64,000 nt of DNA from the NCBI GenBank assembly GCA_011526045.1, contig WYBE01000031.1:1-64000 (forward strand), read 5' to 3'. Made by a program: the position numbers and the translations under genes. The notes below the pieces were generated by a model. It was not told the origin of the DNA. It did no database searches and worked only from the letters and a program-made list of their open reading frames with translations. Below, one piece after another: positions 30,012-38,698 of the stretch (position 1 is its first letter; the number at the start of each line of letters is the position of its first letter). Origin of the DNA: Nevskiales bacterium (GTDB lineage Bacteria > Pseudomonadota > Gammaproteobacteria > Steroidobacterales > GCA-2729495).

Positions 30012-32277
30012 CCCGCGCAGACTGCGACCGACGCAGCTTGTGCAGCTGCTCAACAGCACGCCGCTTGGCGAGGTCATTGGCGAGCGGCAGTTGCATCGGC
30101 ACCGCACCCGCGCGGGCTTGCGGATCACGGCGACGGCCGATCCGCGCACCATCGACCTGCTGCGATACGTCGCCTGGCTGGTCGCCGAGCGCCACAAGCC
30201 CAAGTCGGAGCCTGATGGCCTGACCGGCTACGAGGCCCACAAGGAACGAGCACGGCAGCGGAACATCGAGCTGTCGCTGTCCGGCCGCGACATCGGCGAG
30301 ATGCCGGCGGTCGTGAATGCCGAGCGGAAGACGCGCGCGGCGCGCGACTTTCGCTTTTTCTGCGAGCAGTATTTTCCCCAGACGTTCCACCTGCCGTGGT
30401 CGCCGGATCATCTGAAAGTCGTCGCCAAGATTGAGCAGGCCGTGCTGGAGGGCGGGCTGTTTGCGATGGCGATGCCGCGCGGCAGCGGCAAGACGTCGCT
30501 CTGCGAAACCGCCTGTCTCTGGGCGCTGGTCTATGGGCACCGCGAGTTCGTGGCGCTGATCGGATCAGATGAAGAGCACGCCGCGAACATGCTCGATTCG
30601 ATCAAGGCGGAGTTGGAGAACAACGAGCTGCTGCTGGAGGACTTCCCCGAGGTGGTCTTCCCGATTCGGTCGCTGGAGGGCATCCACCAGCGCGCGTCCG
30701 GGCAGCTCTACCAGGGCAAGCAGACACACATCGGCTGGACGGCGCGGGAGATCGTGTTGCCGACGATGCCGGACAGCCGGGCCAGCGGCGCGATCATCCG
30801 CGTGGCCGGCATCACAGGACGCATTCGCGGCATGAAGCACAAGCGCGTCGATGGTTCCAGCATTCGTCCATCACTGGTGCTGATCGACGATCCGCAAACG
30901 GACGAATCGGCCCGTTCACCATCGCAGTGCGTCACGCGCGAACGCATCCTGGCCGGCGCGATCCTCGGCTTGGCCGGGCCCGGGCGCAAGATCGCCGGCC
31001 TCATGACGCTGACCGTCGTCCGCCCCGATGACCTGGCCGATCGCATCCTCGACCGCGACAAACACCCTCAGTGGCAAGGCGAACGCACCAAGATGGTCTA
31101 TTCGTTCCCGACGAATGAGGCGCTGTGGGCGAAGTACGCCGAGCTGTGGCGCGAGGGAATGCGCGCCGATCGCGGCATTGCCGATGCGACGGAGTTCTAC
31201 AGCGTCCACCGCGAGGCGATGGACGAAGGCGCGGATGTCGCCTGGCCGCAGCGTCATCATCCCGACGAGCTCTCTGCGATCCAGCACGCGGTAAACCTGA
31301 AACTGGATCGCGGCGAGGCGGCGTTCTGGGCTGAGTATCAGAACGAGCCGTTGCCCGAGGAGCAGGTCGACGATGATCTGCTCACCGCCGACCAGATCGC
31401 CGCGAAGGTCAATGGGCTGAAACGCGGCGAGGTGCCGATTGGCGCGACGTCGATGACGATGTTCATCGATGTCCAAGGCAAGGCTCTGTTCTGGCTCGTC
31501 GCCGCCTGGGAGGGCGATTTCACGGGATTCATTATCGACTATGGGACTGAGCCAGAGCAGAAGGAAGCGTACTTCACACTACGCGATATCCGCCGCACGT
31601 TGGCCAGCACGACCTCCCGCGCCGGGCTGGAGGGCGCGATCTACGCCGGCCTGGAGCGCGTCACCGATGCCCTGATCGGCCGCGAGTGGCGGCGCGACGA
31701 TGGCGCGATGGTGCGGATCGACCGCTGCCTGATCGACGCGAACTGGGGCAGCTCGTCGGACGTGGTCTATCAGTTCTGCCGGCAGTCGAAGTTCGCCAGC
31801 CTCGTCATGCCCAGCCATGGGCGCTACGTCGGGGCCTCGAGCATCCCTTTCTCGGAATACCGGCGCAAGCGCGGGGACCGCGTCGGGTTGAACTGGCGCA
31901 TCCCGGTCATCACCGGCAAACGGGCCACACGGCATGTGGTGTTCGACACGAACTACTGGAAGTCGTTCGCGCACGCGCGACTCGCCGTTCCGATGGGCGA
32001 TCCTGGCTGCCTGTCGCTGTACGCCCGCAAGCCGGAGGCACATCGTTTGCTGGCCGACCACCTGACCAGCGAGTACCGCGTGAAGACGGAGGGTCGCGGG
32101 CGCACCGTCGACGAGTGGAAGCTCCGCGTCGAGGGCCTGGACAACCACTGGCTCGACTGCCTCGTAGGGTGCGCCGTCGCCGCGTCCATCCAGGGTGCGG
32201 TCCTGTTCGGCACAGATGCGAAACCCTCGCCGCGCCGACGGATGCGTCTGTCTGAGTTGCAGAAGGCACGAAAATGA
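30001..32277 (+). CDS. phage terminase large subunit
   Basis: The ATP-driven packaging motor and nuclease. The 758-aa protein begins at GTG 30001 and has Walker A PRGSGKT at residues 159-165 and Walker B LVLIDD at 292-297. The C-terminal nuclease half shows acidic patches such as MTMFIDVQG (near residue 490), CLIDANWGSS and a final LDNHWLDCLVG, typical of GpA-type large subunits. The N-terminal ~60 residues repeat the preceding small protein. It is a strong marker that the element is a tailed phage. Confidence 0.93.
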   Translation: MTIDPRRLRPTQLVQLLNSTPLGEVIGERQLHRHRTRAGLRITATADPRTIDLLRYVAWLVAERHKPKSEPDGLTGYEAHKERARQRNIELSLSGRDIGEMPAVVNAERKTRAARDFRFFCEQYFPQTFHLPWSPDHLKVVAKIEQAVLEGGLFAMAMPRGSGKTSLCETACLWALVYGHREFVALIGSDEEHAANMLDSIKAELENNELLLEDFPEVVFPIRSLEGIHQRASGQLYQGKQTHIGWTAREIVLPTMPDSRASGAIIRVAGITGRIRGMKHKRVDGSSIRPSLVLIDDPQTDESARSPSQCVTRERILAGAILGLAGPGRKIAGLMTLTVVRPDDLADRILDRDKHPQWQGERTKMVYSFPTNEALWAKYAELWREGMRADRGIADATEFYSVHREAMDEGADVAWPQRHHPDELSAIQHAVNLKLDRGEAAFWAEYQNEPLPEEQVDDDLLTADQIAAKVNGLKRGEVPIGATSMTMFIDVQGKALFWLVAAWEGDFTGFIIDYGTEPEQKEAYFTLRDIRRTLASTTSRAGLEGAIYAGLERVTDALIGREWRRDDGAMVRIDRCLIDANWGSSSDVVYQFCRQSKFASLVMPSHGRYVGASSIPFSEYRRKRGDRVGLNWRIPVITGKRATRHVVFDTNYWKSFAHARLAVPMGDPGCLSLYARKPEAHRLLADHLTSEYRVKTEGRGRTVDEWKLRVEGLDNHWLDCLVGCAVAASIQGAVLFGTDAKPSPRRRMRLSELQKARK

Positions 32278-32459
32278 GCAAGCCGGCTTCGCCGCTACAG
32301 TCTGAAATCGTCAACCAGCGAGGCCTTCGCTGCCCGAAGTGTGGTTGCGGCCACTTCCGAGTGAACTATACCCGCCAGACCTGGGGCGGTGCCCTGCGTC
32401 GGCGGCGAGAGTGCCGAGCCTGCGGACACCGGATTACTACGATTGAGCGCCTTCAGTGA
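32274..32459 (+). CDS. zinc-ribbon protein resembling the NrdR N-terminus
   Basis: This 61-aa protein is in an ATGA overlap with the terminase. It is nearly all one zinc ribbon: CPKCGCGHFRVNYTRQTW, then RRRRECRACGHRITTIER. This is close to the zinc-finger part of the NrdR repressor and to phage Ogr/Delta-type fingers, without the NrdR ATP-cone. It may be a small transcription factor or DNA-binding protein coupled to packaging genes. Confidence 0.75.
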   Translation: MSKPASPLQSEIVNQRGLRCPKCGCGHFRVNYTRQTWGGALRRRRECRACGHRITTIERLQ

Positions 32460-32532
32460 GCATGAACGGCGCGTCGTAGCGGCGCTTGATGTAGATACGT
32501 TCCCGCAGTCCCTTTATCACATCAAATATCAA
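32460..32532 (+). other. short gap between the zinc-ribbon gene and the leftward exported-protein gene
   Basis: This 73-nt stretch is relatively AT-rich (for example AAATATCAATTAGAAGCC near 32525) and has no gene or clear terminator. With 32806-33060 it forms the flanks of the inserted leftward gene. Confidence 0.4.
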
Positions 32533-32805
32533 TTAGAAGCCTCTTGCATTCGTCTTCTTTATTGTCCCATCATCGTAAAGGACATAGAAATCAGGATCGA
32601 CCATTGCAGCAGCAGGACCACCGCCCGCCGCTGCCGCAAGAGCCGACTGCTTCGCGATCATATAAACGGCCTTCGGTTCGGACCGTTTTTGAGGAAATTG
32701 GGCGTTCGCGTTTGTTCCGATCCAAAAGGGACCTGCGGCGAAGGCGCCAATGAACCCAATAATGACCCCAATCAGGACTCCGTGATTCCTTTTCATCTGC
32801 ATCAT
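32533..32805 (-). CDS. membrane-anchored or exported 90-aa protein, inserted against the late operon
   Basis: This is the only leftward gene within the late operon. It begins MMQMKRNHG and has a hydrophobic segment GVLIGVIIGFIGAFAAGPFW (signal peptide or anchor), possibly cleaved after NANAQ. The mature part is short, with FPQKRSEPKAVYMIAKQSAL and a Gly/Ala-rich loop. An AAGGGATGG ribosome site precedes the ATG. Its orientation, export signal and AT-richer surroundings fit a moron-type gene expressed from the prophage; function unknown. Confidence 0.6.
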   Translation of the reverse strand: MMQMKRNHGVLIGVIIGFIGAFAAGPFWIGTNANAQFPQKRSEPKAVYMIAKQSALAAAAGGGPAAAMVDPDFYVLYDDGTIKKTNARGF

Positions 32806-33060
32806 GTTTGTCCATCCCTTCTTACTCGTTTCAAAACCCCTGGCAGTTTTCTAGAGCAACCTGCGATTCGTAGCGGTCTGCCGATAGCCTTTGCCTAACG
32901 CCCGGGACGTCGAATGGGCTGAGGTTCAAGCTGTCCAGACCCATTGTAACGGTTCGGCATGATACTCGCCGCCAAGCCGTTGGTTCCATATGCGTAACGA
33001 TCCTTACCTGTAGGGCAGTTTTGCGGGCAAAGCTTACTCTCTCGTGTCGGTACAGATTGG
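32806..33060. other. intergenic gap before the portal-region small genes
   Basis: I see no gene here. The stretch must carry the promoter for the leftward exported-protein gene. It contains the inverted pair CTTTGC/GCAAAG around 33020-33040, but no promoter could be read with confidence on either strand. Confidence 0.35.
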
Positions 33061-33285
33061 ATGAACGGCGTTTCTCGACACGCCCACGACAGCGTGCTTC
33101 CGCCGCTGCGGGACCACCGCGAGCTCGCGCTCGAGCTGCGCCTGGTGGTTTGGACGGATCGGGACGATGCGGTTCAAGAAGCGTGGCTGGCGCACCTGGA
33201 AGGCCGCAACGCCGCGCGGGCGGTGAACACGTTTGCCCGACGCGAGCGACGTCACCGGCAGCGAATGGTGCCCATCCTGAATTGA
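33061..33285 (+). CDS. small 74-aa charged protein in the head region
   Basis: This short protein is rich in Arg/Glu/Ala, with DDAVQEAWLAHLEGRNAARA followed by a basic end FARRERRHRQR. The pattern DDxVQExWLAHLEG resembles part of sigma region 2 (DLVQExxLxLLEG), but it is too short to be a functional sigma factor. Coding is supported by its place in the late operon rather than by domain content. Confidence 0.5.
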   Translation: MNGVSRHAHDSVLPPLRDHRELALELRLVVWTDRDDAVQEAWLAHLEGRNAARAVNTFARRERRHRQRMVPILN

Positions 33286-33298
33286 GGCGACGGCACGG

Positions 33299-33499
33299 AT
33301 GCCCGACGACCCGACCATCGAAGACGCCATCCGCGAGAACGCCGCCGGGCCGAAGCGGGCCCAGGGCGACTCGGGCAGTGTCGAGCAGCATCCGCTCACC
33401 GAGCAGATCGAGGCGGATCGATGTCTGTCCTCCAAAGAGGCCGCGAAGAAGGGTTTGGGCGTGCGGATGACCAAGGTGGTTCCACCGGGAGCCGTGTGA
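33299..33499 (+). CDS. small 66-aa head protein (unrecognised)
   Basis: The ATG lies 14 nt after the previous gene and the stop overlaps the portal start (GTGA). The sequence has TIEDAIRENAAGPKRAQGDS then SVEQHPLTEQIEADRCLSSK, an arrangement seen in small proteins encoded before lambda-type portals. A head-to-tail joining role is plausible. It has no membrane segment. Confidence 0.62.
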   Translation: MPDDPTIEDAIRENAAGPKRAQGDSGSVEQHPLTEQIEADRCLSSKEAAKKGLGVRMTKVVPPGAV

Positions 33500-34962
33500 A
33501 CGTGTTCAAATGGCTGCGACAACTCGGTTCGCGCAAGGCCGGCAGCGCCGCAGCGCCGCACATGCTTCTCGTGCGCGGGAAGTACGACGCCGCCCAAACC
33601 ACCCACGAAAACCGCCGCCATTGGGCTAACGCCGATCATCTGTCCGCCGATGCTGCCGCCAACGCAGAAGTGCGGCGGATGCTTCGGAGCCGGGCTCGCT
33701 ACGAGGTCGCCAACAACAGCTACGCCAAGGGCATCGTCCTGACGCTGGCCAACGACGTGATCGGCACGGGGCCGCGCCTGCAGCTGCTGACCGAAAATGA
33801 TGACGCCAATTCGCGGATCGAGCGGGAGTTCATGCGCTGGGCCAAGGCCATCGGCCTGGCCGAAAAGCTTCGCACCATTCGAATGGCGCGGGCCAGCGAC
33901 GGCGAAACCTTCGCCATCTTGGCGAGCAACCCGGCGCTGCCCACCGCTGTCAAGCTGGACCTTCGCCTGATTGAAGCCGACCAGGTTACCACCCCGGACC
34001 TGTCGGTGCTCAACATCAACACCATCGATGGGATCGTCTTCGACGCCTTCGGCAACCCCTTCGAGTACCACGTTCTCAAGCAACATCCTGGCGACACCCG
34101 TGGCTGGATGCTGGGCCTGGAATACGATCGGGTGCCGGCCGCCGCTGTCATTCATTACTTCCGCGCAGACCGCCCCGGTCAGAGTCGCGGGATTCCCGAC
34201 ATTACTCCGGCGCTGCCGCTGTTCGCGCAGCTCCGTCGCTACACGCTGGCGGTGCTGGGTGCGGCGGAGATGGCGGCGCTGCCGTCCGGCGTCATTTACA
34301 CCGACGCCGCAGCCGATGCCGAGGCCTCGCAGGTCGAACCGATGGATACGGTCGACATGGACCGGGGGACTTGGATGACCATGCCTTTCGGCTGGAAGAT
34401 CGGCCAGATCAAGGCCGAGCAGCCCACTACGGCCTATGGCGACTTTAAGCACGAAGTCATCGATGAAAGCGCGCGTCCCGTCAGCATGCCGTCAAACATC
34501 GCCCGCGGGAATTCCTCTGGCTACAACTATGCCTCGGGGCGCCTCGATCACCAAGCCTTCTTCAAGGCCATCCGCATCGACCAGGCCCACCTCGCTGACG
34601 TCGTCCTAGACCGCATCCTGAAGGCCTGGCTTAACGAAGCCGTGCTGATTGAAGGCTACTTGCCTCAACCGGTGCGCACGTTGGATGCCGAATTCCCCCA
34701 CCAGTGGTTCTGGGATGGGTTTGAGCATGTCGACCCAGCAAAAGAGGCCAGCGCGCAGGCCACGCGCCTGCAGAGCAATACGACGACGCTGGCCGCCGAG
34801 TACGCCAAGGGCGGCTTGGATTGGGAAAACGAACTGCGGCAGCGGGCAAGGGAACTGGCCCTGATGCGCGAGCTGGGAATTGACACGCAGGTCACCGCTC
34901 CGGCGCCCGCAAAGCCGGATCAACAAAGCCAGGAGGAGGCGCTAAGCAATGTCGAAGACTGA
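33496..34962 (+). CDS. phage portal protein (lambda family)
   Basis: The 488-aa product starts at GTG 33496 in a GTGA overlap; longer in-frame starts encode residues antisense-like to the previous gene and are not needed. Portal-like features include RSRARYEVANNSYAKGIVLT, LIEADQVTTPDLS, GIVFDAFGNPFEYHVLKQHP, and VEPMDTVDMDRGTWMTMPFG. These match lambda GpB-type portals. It forms the dodecameric ring through which DNA is packaged. Confidence 0.9.
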   Translation: MNVFKWLRQLGSRKAGSAAAPHMLLVRGKYDAAQTTHENRRHWANADHLSADAAANAEVRRMLRSRARYEVANNSYAKGIVLTLANDVIGTGPRLQLLTENDDANSRIEREFMRWAKAIGLAEKLRTIRMARASDGETFAILASNPALPTAVKLDLRLIEADQVTTPDLSVLNINTIDGIVFDAFGNPFEYHVLKQHPGDTRGWMLGLEYDRVPAAAVIHYFRADRPGQSRGIPDITPALPLFAQLRRYTLAVLGAAEMAALPSGVIYTDAAADAEASQVEPMDTVDMDRGTWMTMPFGWKIGQIKAEQPTTAYGDFKHEVIDESARPVSMPSNIARGNSSGYNYASGRLDHQAFFKAIRIDQAHLADVVLDRILKAWLNEAVLIEGYLPQPVRTLDAEFPHQWFWDGFEHVDPAKEASAQATRLQSNTTTLAAEYAKGGLDWENELRQRARELALMRELGIDTQVTAPAPAKPDQQSQEEALSNVED

Positions 34963-36958
34963 AACACCAGCGCGGGCGCCGACGCGCCTTGATCTGCATT
35001 GCACGAGCTGCGAGCTGTCCATCGCCGCCGCCAGCGCCGAGGGCCAGCCCGAATCGCTGCCCCGATTCAGCATGGTCGCCTACACCGGCGACGCCATGCG
35101 CGTGGAGGGCTGGCGGTTCCCGGTTGTTGTCGACCTGGAAGGACTGGCCATCCAATCGCAGCGCCGGCCGATTCGATTTGGCCACAGCATGTATTCAGGA
35201 GTCGGCCACACCGAGCGGATCGCCATCGAAGGAGGCAGGGTCATTGCCGAGGGCATCGTGTCACGGGATACGCCGGCCGCGCGGGAGATCGTGATCAGCG
35301 GCAAGCGCGGATTTCCCTGGCAGGCCTCCATCGGCGCCGTCGTGCAGGAGAGCGAATTCATCCGCGCGGGGAGATCAGTCGTCGTCAACGGCCGCACCTT
35401 TGAGGGGCCGCTGTACGTGGCCCGCAAGACCGCCCTTGGCGAAATCAGTTTTGTGGATATCGGGGCAGATGCCAATACCACTGCGACCATCGCGGCGCAG
35501 CAGCAGGAAAACGTTGTCATGGAAGACACGCAATTGGAACGAACACAGGAGCCGGAAGGCGGCTCAAACCCCAATCCGGAAACCGTCACGCGTGATGCAG
35601 GGCGGGAAGCGCCAGGCACGGAGGCCAGCGCTCCGCCCGATCCCATCGGCGAGCTGCGGGCCAGCGCCATCGGCGAGATGAAGCGCCAGGCGGCGATTCG
35701 TCGCATCTGTGCGGGTCGCTACCCGGAGATCGAAGAGAAGGCCATCGTCGAGGGCTGGACCGAAGAGAAAACGGAACTCGAGAAGCTTCGCGCCTCGCGC
35801 CCCAAGGCGCCGGCAATCCACGAAGTGGACAACTCCATGAATGGCGGCGTCCTCGAGGCCGCCTGCCTTCTGACCGCCAAGCTGGCCAAGGTCGAGGAAC
35901 TCTTTGATGAAAAGACCCTCGACGCCGCATCGAAGCGCTACCGAGGCGGGATCGGCTTGCAGGAGCTGCTCCTGGAGGCCGCCTGGGCCAACGGCTACAC
36001 CGGCCGTAATTTCCGCGATAGCCGGGCGGTCCTGCGCCATGCCTTCGGCCACAACCTCCAGGCTGGGTTCTCCACGATTGACATCGGCGGCATCCTATCC
36101 AACGTCACCAACAAGTTCCTGTTGGAGGGCTTCTTCTCCGTCGAGCGGGCCTGGCGAAATATCTGCGCCATCCGCAACGTTTCTGATTTCAAGACGGTCA
36201 CCAGCTACCGCCTGGTCGGGCGTGATCAGTATGAGAAGGTCGCCCCAGGGGGCGAGTTGAAGCACGGCACCCTGGGCGAGGAGACCTATACCAATAAGGC
36301 CGACACCTACGGCCTGATCCTGACTATCGACCGCCGCGACATCATCAACGATGACCTCGGGGCGATTACCACCGTCCCCCGCAAGCTGGGGCGCGGCAGT
36401 GGCCTGAAGATCAACGACGTCTTCTGGACCACCTTCCTGGACAACGCGACCTTCTTCACCGTTGCCCGCAACAACTACCTGTCCGGCGTCGATACCGCCT
36501 TGGGCATCAACGCCCTGAGCCTGGCCGAGGTCTCGTTCATGAATCAGGTGGATGCGGATGGCAAGCCCATCGGCATCATGCCGCAGGTGCTGCTCGTCCC
36601 GCCGTCACTGTCGGCGATGGGCACCATGCTCTTCAAGAGTCTGGAGATTCGGGACAACACCTCCACCGCTAAATACCCCATCGCCAACCCACATGCGGGC
36701 AAGTTCCGCACCGAGGTCAGCCGGTATCTGTCCAACAACCAGTACACCGGATTCTCGGATAAGGCGTGGTATCTGCTGGCTGATCCCAACGACCTTTCGG
36801 TGATCGAGGTCGCGTTCCTGAACGGGCAGGAGTCGCCAACCATCGAGACCGCCGAGGCGGATTTCAACGTCTTGGGCATCCAGATGCGCGGCTATCACGA
36901 CTTCGGCGTCGCTCTTCAAGAACCGCGGGCGGGCGTGAAAGTCAAGGGCGAAGCGTAA
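34949..36958 (+). CDS. prohead protease fused to major capsid protein
   Basis: This 669-aa protein has two parts. Residues ~40-175 look like the HK97/herpes-type prohead protease, with a His in PIRFGHSMYSG and a candidate nucleophile in FPWQASIGAVV. After an acidic linker (about 185-290), residues ~330-660 resemble the Mu gpT-type major capsid protein: ITTVPRKLGRGSGLKINDVF, PQVLLVPPSLSAMGTMLF, and the C-terminal RGYHDFGVALQEPRAG. The fusion implies autocatalytic release of the capsid protein during maturation. It overlaps the portal gene by 14 nt and follows a GGAGGAGG site. Confidence 0.87.
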   Translation: MSKTETPARAPTRLDLHCTSCELSIAAASAEGQPESLPRFSMVAYTGDAMRVEGWRFPVVVDLEGLAIQSQRRPIRFGHSMYSGVGHTERIAIEGGRVIAEGIVSRDTPAAREIVISGKRGFPWQASIGAVVQESEFIRAGRSVVVNGRTFEGPLYVARKTALGEISFVDIGADANTTATIAAQQQENVVMEDTQLERTQEPEGGSNPNPETVTRDAGREAPGTEASAPPDPIGELRASAIGEMKRQAAIRRICAGRYPEIEEKAIVEGWTEEKTELEKLRASRPKAPAIHEVDNSMNGGVLEAACLLTAKLAKVEELFDEKTLDAASKRYRGGIGLQELLLEAAWANGYTGRNFRDSRAVLRHAFGHNLQAGFSTIDIGGILSNVTNKFLLEGFFSVERAWRNICAIRNVSDFKTVTSYRLVGRDQYEKVAPGGELKHGTLGEETYTNKADTYGLILTIDRRDIINDDLGAITTVPRKLGRGSGLKINDVFWTTFLDNATFFTVARNNYLSGVDTALGINALSLAEVSFMNQVDADGKPIGIMPQVLLVPPSLSAMGTMLFKSLEIRDNTSTAKYPIANPHAGKFRTEVSRYLSNNQYTGFSDKAWYLLADPNDLSVIEVAFLNGQESPTIETAEADFNVLGIQMRGYHDFGVALQEPRAGVKVKGEA

Positions 36959-36990
36959 TCTGAGGTTTGATGCCTCCAGAAAAGGAGTGA

Positions 36991-37335
36991 ATGGATATGG
37001 CAGCTCTGGTGAAGTTTCTGCATCACGGAAATGCGGTCGACTACAAGCCCGGCGCGGACGTGGCGGCGGGCGACGTGGTCGTGCTGAATGACCTGGTCGG
37101 CATCGCCAGGCTGGACATCAAGGCCAACGTGCTCGGCGCGCTGGCCGTAACTGGTGTGTTTGAGTTTCCCAAGGCAACCGGCGCGGGCACTGCCATCACG
37201 GCAGGTACGAAGCTTTACTGGGACGCTGTCGCCAAGGTCGCCACGGCGACGGTGGGTGCGAACAAGTTCATCGGCAAGGCCACGGCGGATGCGGCGGATG
37301 CCGCCACGACCGTCCGCGCGAGGATGTCGCAGTGA
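36991..37335 (+). CDS. DUF2190 family protein (capsid decoration or minor head protein)
   Basis: The 114-aa protein has the DUF2190 pattern: YKPGADVAAGDVVVLNDLVG, LGALAVTGVFEFPKATGAG and LYWDAVAKVATAT. Members occur after the major capsid gene and decorate or stabilise the head. AAAAGGAGTGA precedes a double start (ATG 36991 or 36997). Confidence 0.85.
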   Translation: MDMAALVKFLHHGNAVDYKPGADVAAGDVVVLNDLVGIARLDIKANVLGALAVTGVFEFPKATGAGTAITAGTKLYWDAVAKVATATVGANKFIGKATADAADAATTVRARMSQ

Positions 37336-37370
37336 GATGAGGCTTGGGGCTTGAGGCCTGAGGAAAAACG

Positions 37371-37748
37371 GTGGACGTGCTCGAACGAGGATCGGCATGG
37401 CTGGAGGACCAGCGGCAGCGGCACATGACGCGCACCGTGACGTATCAGCGCGGTACCGACTCCGTCGAAATCGCCGCGACGATCGGCAGGACCGAATTCG
37501 AGCAGGCCGACGACTTCGGCGCGATCCACAAGATCGAATCGCGCGATTACCTGGTGCGGATGACAGATCTGGTGCTCGGCGGCGTGTTGACACTGCCAAG
37601 GACCGGCGACCGGTTTCGAGAGAGCGATGGCGCGCACACCTTCGTGTACGAGGTCATGGCGCCGGGCAATGAGCCTCCGTTTCGGTACAGCGATCCGTAC
37701 CGCAGGACGTTGCGGATTCACACGAAGCACGTGGCCACGGAGGGCTGA
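37371..37748 (+). CDS. head-tail connector-like 125-aa protein
   Basis: Position and size fit a head-tail joining protein. It starts with GTG after GAGG and reads as mostly beta-strand, for example VTYQRGTDSVEIAATIGRTE, RDYLVRMTDLVLGGVLTLPR, and a C-terminal RYSDPYRRTLRIHT. No specific family is recognised. Transcription continues directly into a 55-aa gene. Confidence 0.65.
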   Translation: MDVLERGSAWLEDQRQRHMTRTVTYQRGTDSVEIAATIGRTEFEQADDFGAIHKIESRDYLVRMTDLVLGGVLTLPRTGDRFRESDGAHTFVYEVMAPGNEPPFRYSDPYRRTLRIHTKHVATEG

Positions 37749-37750
37749 CA

Positions 37751-37918
37751 GTGGAGCACGAAGGTGACAACGGATGGCCGGAGTACAAGAAGGCCGTGCT
37801 CTGGCGGCTGGATGACCTGGAGAAGCGGATCGCCTCGATTGACCGCAAGCTCTGGGGCGTCATGGCCGGGGTGGTATTCGTGGGCCTGAAGGCAGTCTTC
37901 GATTTTGTCGTGAAGTAG
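37751..37918 (+). CDS. 55-aa coiled-coil membrane protein (XhlA/holin-like)
   Basis: This GTG-initiated gene is short but well placed: it starts two bases after the preceding stop and ends three bases before the next ATG. The product has an N-terminal amphipathic helix (RLDDLEKRIASIDRKLW) followed by one membrane segment (GVMAGVVFVGLKAVFDFVV). That layout matches XhlA-type, holin-associated proteins. A lysis role is an inference. A tail-associated membrane protein is the alternative. Confidence 0.65.
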   Translation: MEHEGDNGWPEYKKAVLWRLDDLEKRIASIDRKLWGVMAGVVFVGLKAVFDFVVK

Positions 37919-37921
37919 CGC

Positions 37922-38344
37922 ATGAGCACGATCTTGACAATCGCCGACGCTGTCGTGGCCAGCCTAAACGCAGCCACTTTCGATCCGCCGGTCCAGGCGG
38001 AGCGGCGCTACCAGCCAACCTTTGATCTGTCCGATCTGGTCGAGTTGAAGGTCAGTGTCGTGCCCAAGACGGTGACGATCACGAACGCCACGCGGACGGA
38101 CGGGTTTTTCGACTGCCAGATCGACATCGGCGCGCAGAAGAAGATCGCGGGAGACACCGAGATCGACGGGCTGGTGAATCTGGTCGAGCAGCTCGCAGAT
38201 CACCTGCGGCAGAAGCGATTGGAGGGCGCGCCAGAGGCGGCGTTTGTTTCTATCACGAATGAGCCGGTGTTCGCGCCTGAGCATTTGGATTCGAAGCGAG
38301 TGTTTACCAGCGTGCTGACCATCACGTACCGCGTGCGGAGATGA
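37922..38344 (+). CDS. tail-completion-like 140-aa protein
   Basis: It is a helix-plus-strand protein with TILTIADAVVASLNAATFDP at the start, LSDLVELKVSVVPKTVTITN in the middle, and a final RVFTSVLTITYRVRR. This pattern and the position before the tail tube gene fit a tail terminator or completion protein. Family not confirmed. Confidence 0.65.
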   Translation: MSTILTIADAVVASLNAATFDPPVQAERRYQPTFDLSDLVELKVSVVPKTVTITNATRTDGFFDCQIDIGAQKKIAGDTEIDGLVNLVEQLADHLRQKRLEGAPEAAFVSITNEPVFAPEHLDSKRVFTSVLTITYRVRR

Positions 38345-38347
38345 GGG

Positions 38348-38689
38348 ATGAATCCGATTCTCATTCGCTCCTACAACCTGTTCTTCGGCTGGCAGCAGCT
38401 CGCCGCCGTGCGAACGGTCGTGACCGTCACCATAACCTTTCCCGCAAGCAACCAGGGCATTTGTTGGTTTCGACTGGCGCCCACCGGGCCGATCGTGGGC
38501 ATCATGTGGCCGGGCATGTCTGTCACACTGCAGGACGTGGACATCTCGAAATTCTGGGTACGCGGTGCGGCCGGAGACCTACTTCTGGTGTGCGGCAGCG
38601 CTATCCCGCTACAGATGCTTCCGCAGGCGACGCAGGTCGAAACATCTACAGCCGGCGGCGGCGGCGGTAATGGGGGCGCTGAATCGTGA
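38348..38689 (+). CDS. unrecognised 113-aa late protein, paralogue of the next gene
   Basis: This protein and the one at 38699 share a pattern: hxWQxLAxxRThhThTI, then hDIS+hxV+GxxGDxLLVxGxS. The strand-rich layout suggests a small beta-sandwich, and the C-terminus is a Gly-rich tail (STAGGGGGNGG). A virion component such as decoration or neck protein is plausible. Function unknown. Confidence 0.6.
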   Translation: MNPILIRSYNLFFGWQQLAAVRTVVTVTITFPASNQGICWFRLAPTGPIVGIMWPGMSVTLQDVDISKFWVRGAAGDLLLVCGSAIPLQMLPQATQVETSTAGGGGGNGGAES

Positions 38690-38698
38690 GGGTGAACC

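Noticed and set aside
33061..33285. sigma factor region 2 in the 74-aa protein
   Set aside because: The DDAVQEAWLAHLEG similarity is real to the eye, but the protein lacks the rest of region 2 and region 4, so it is not called a sigma factor.
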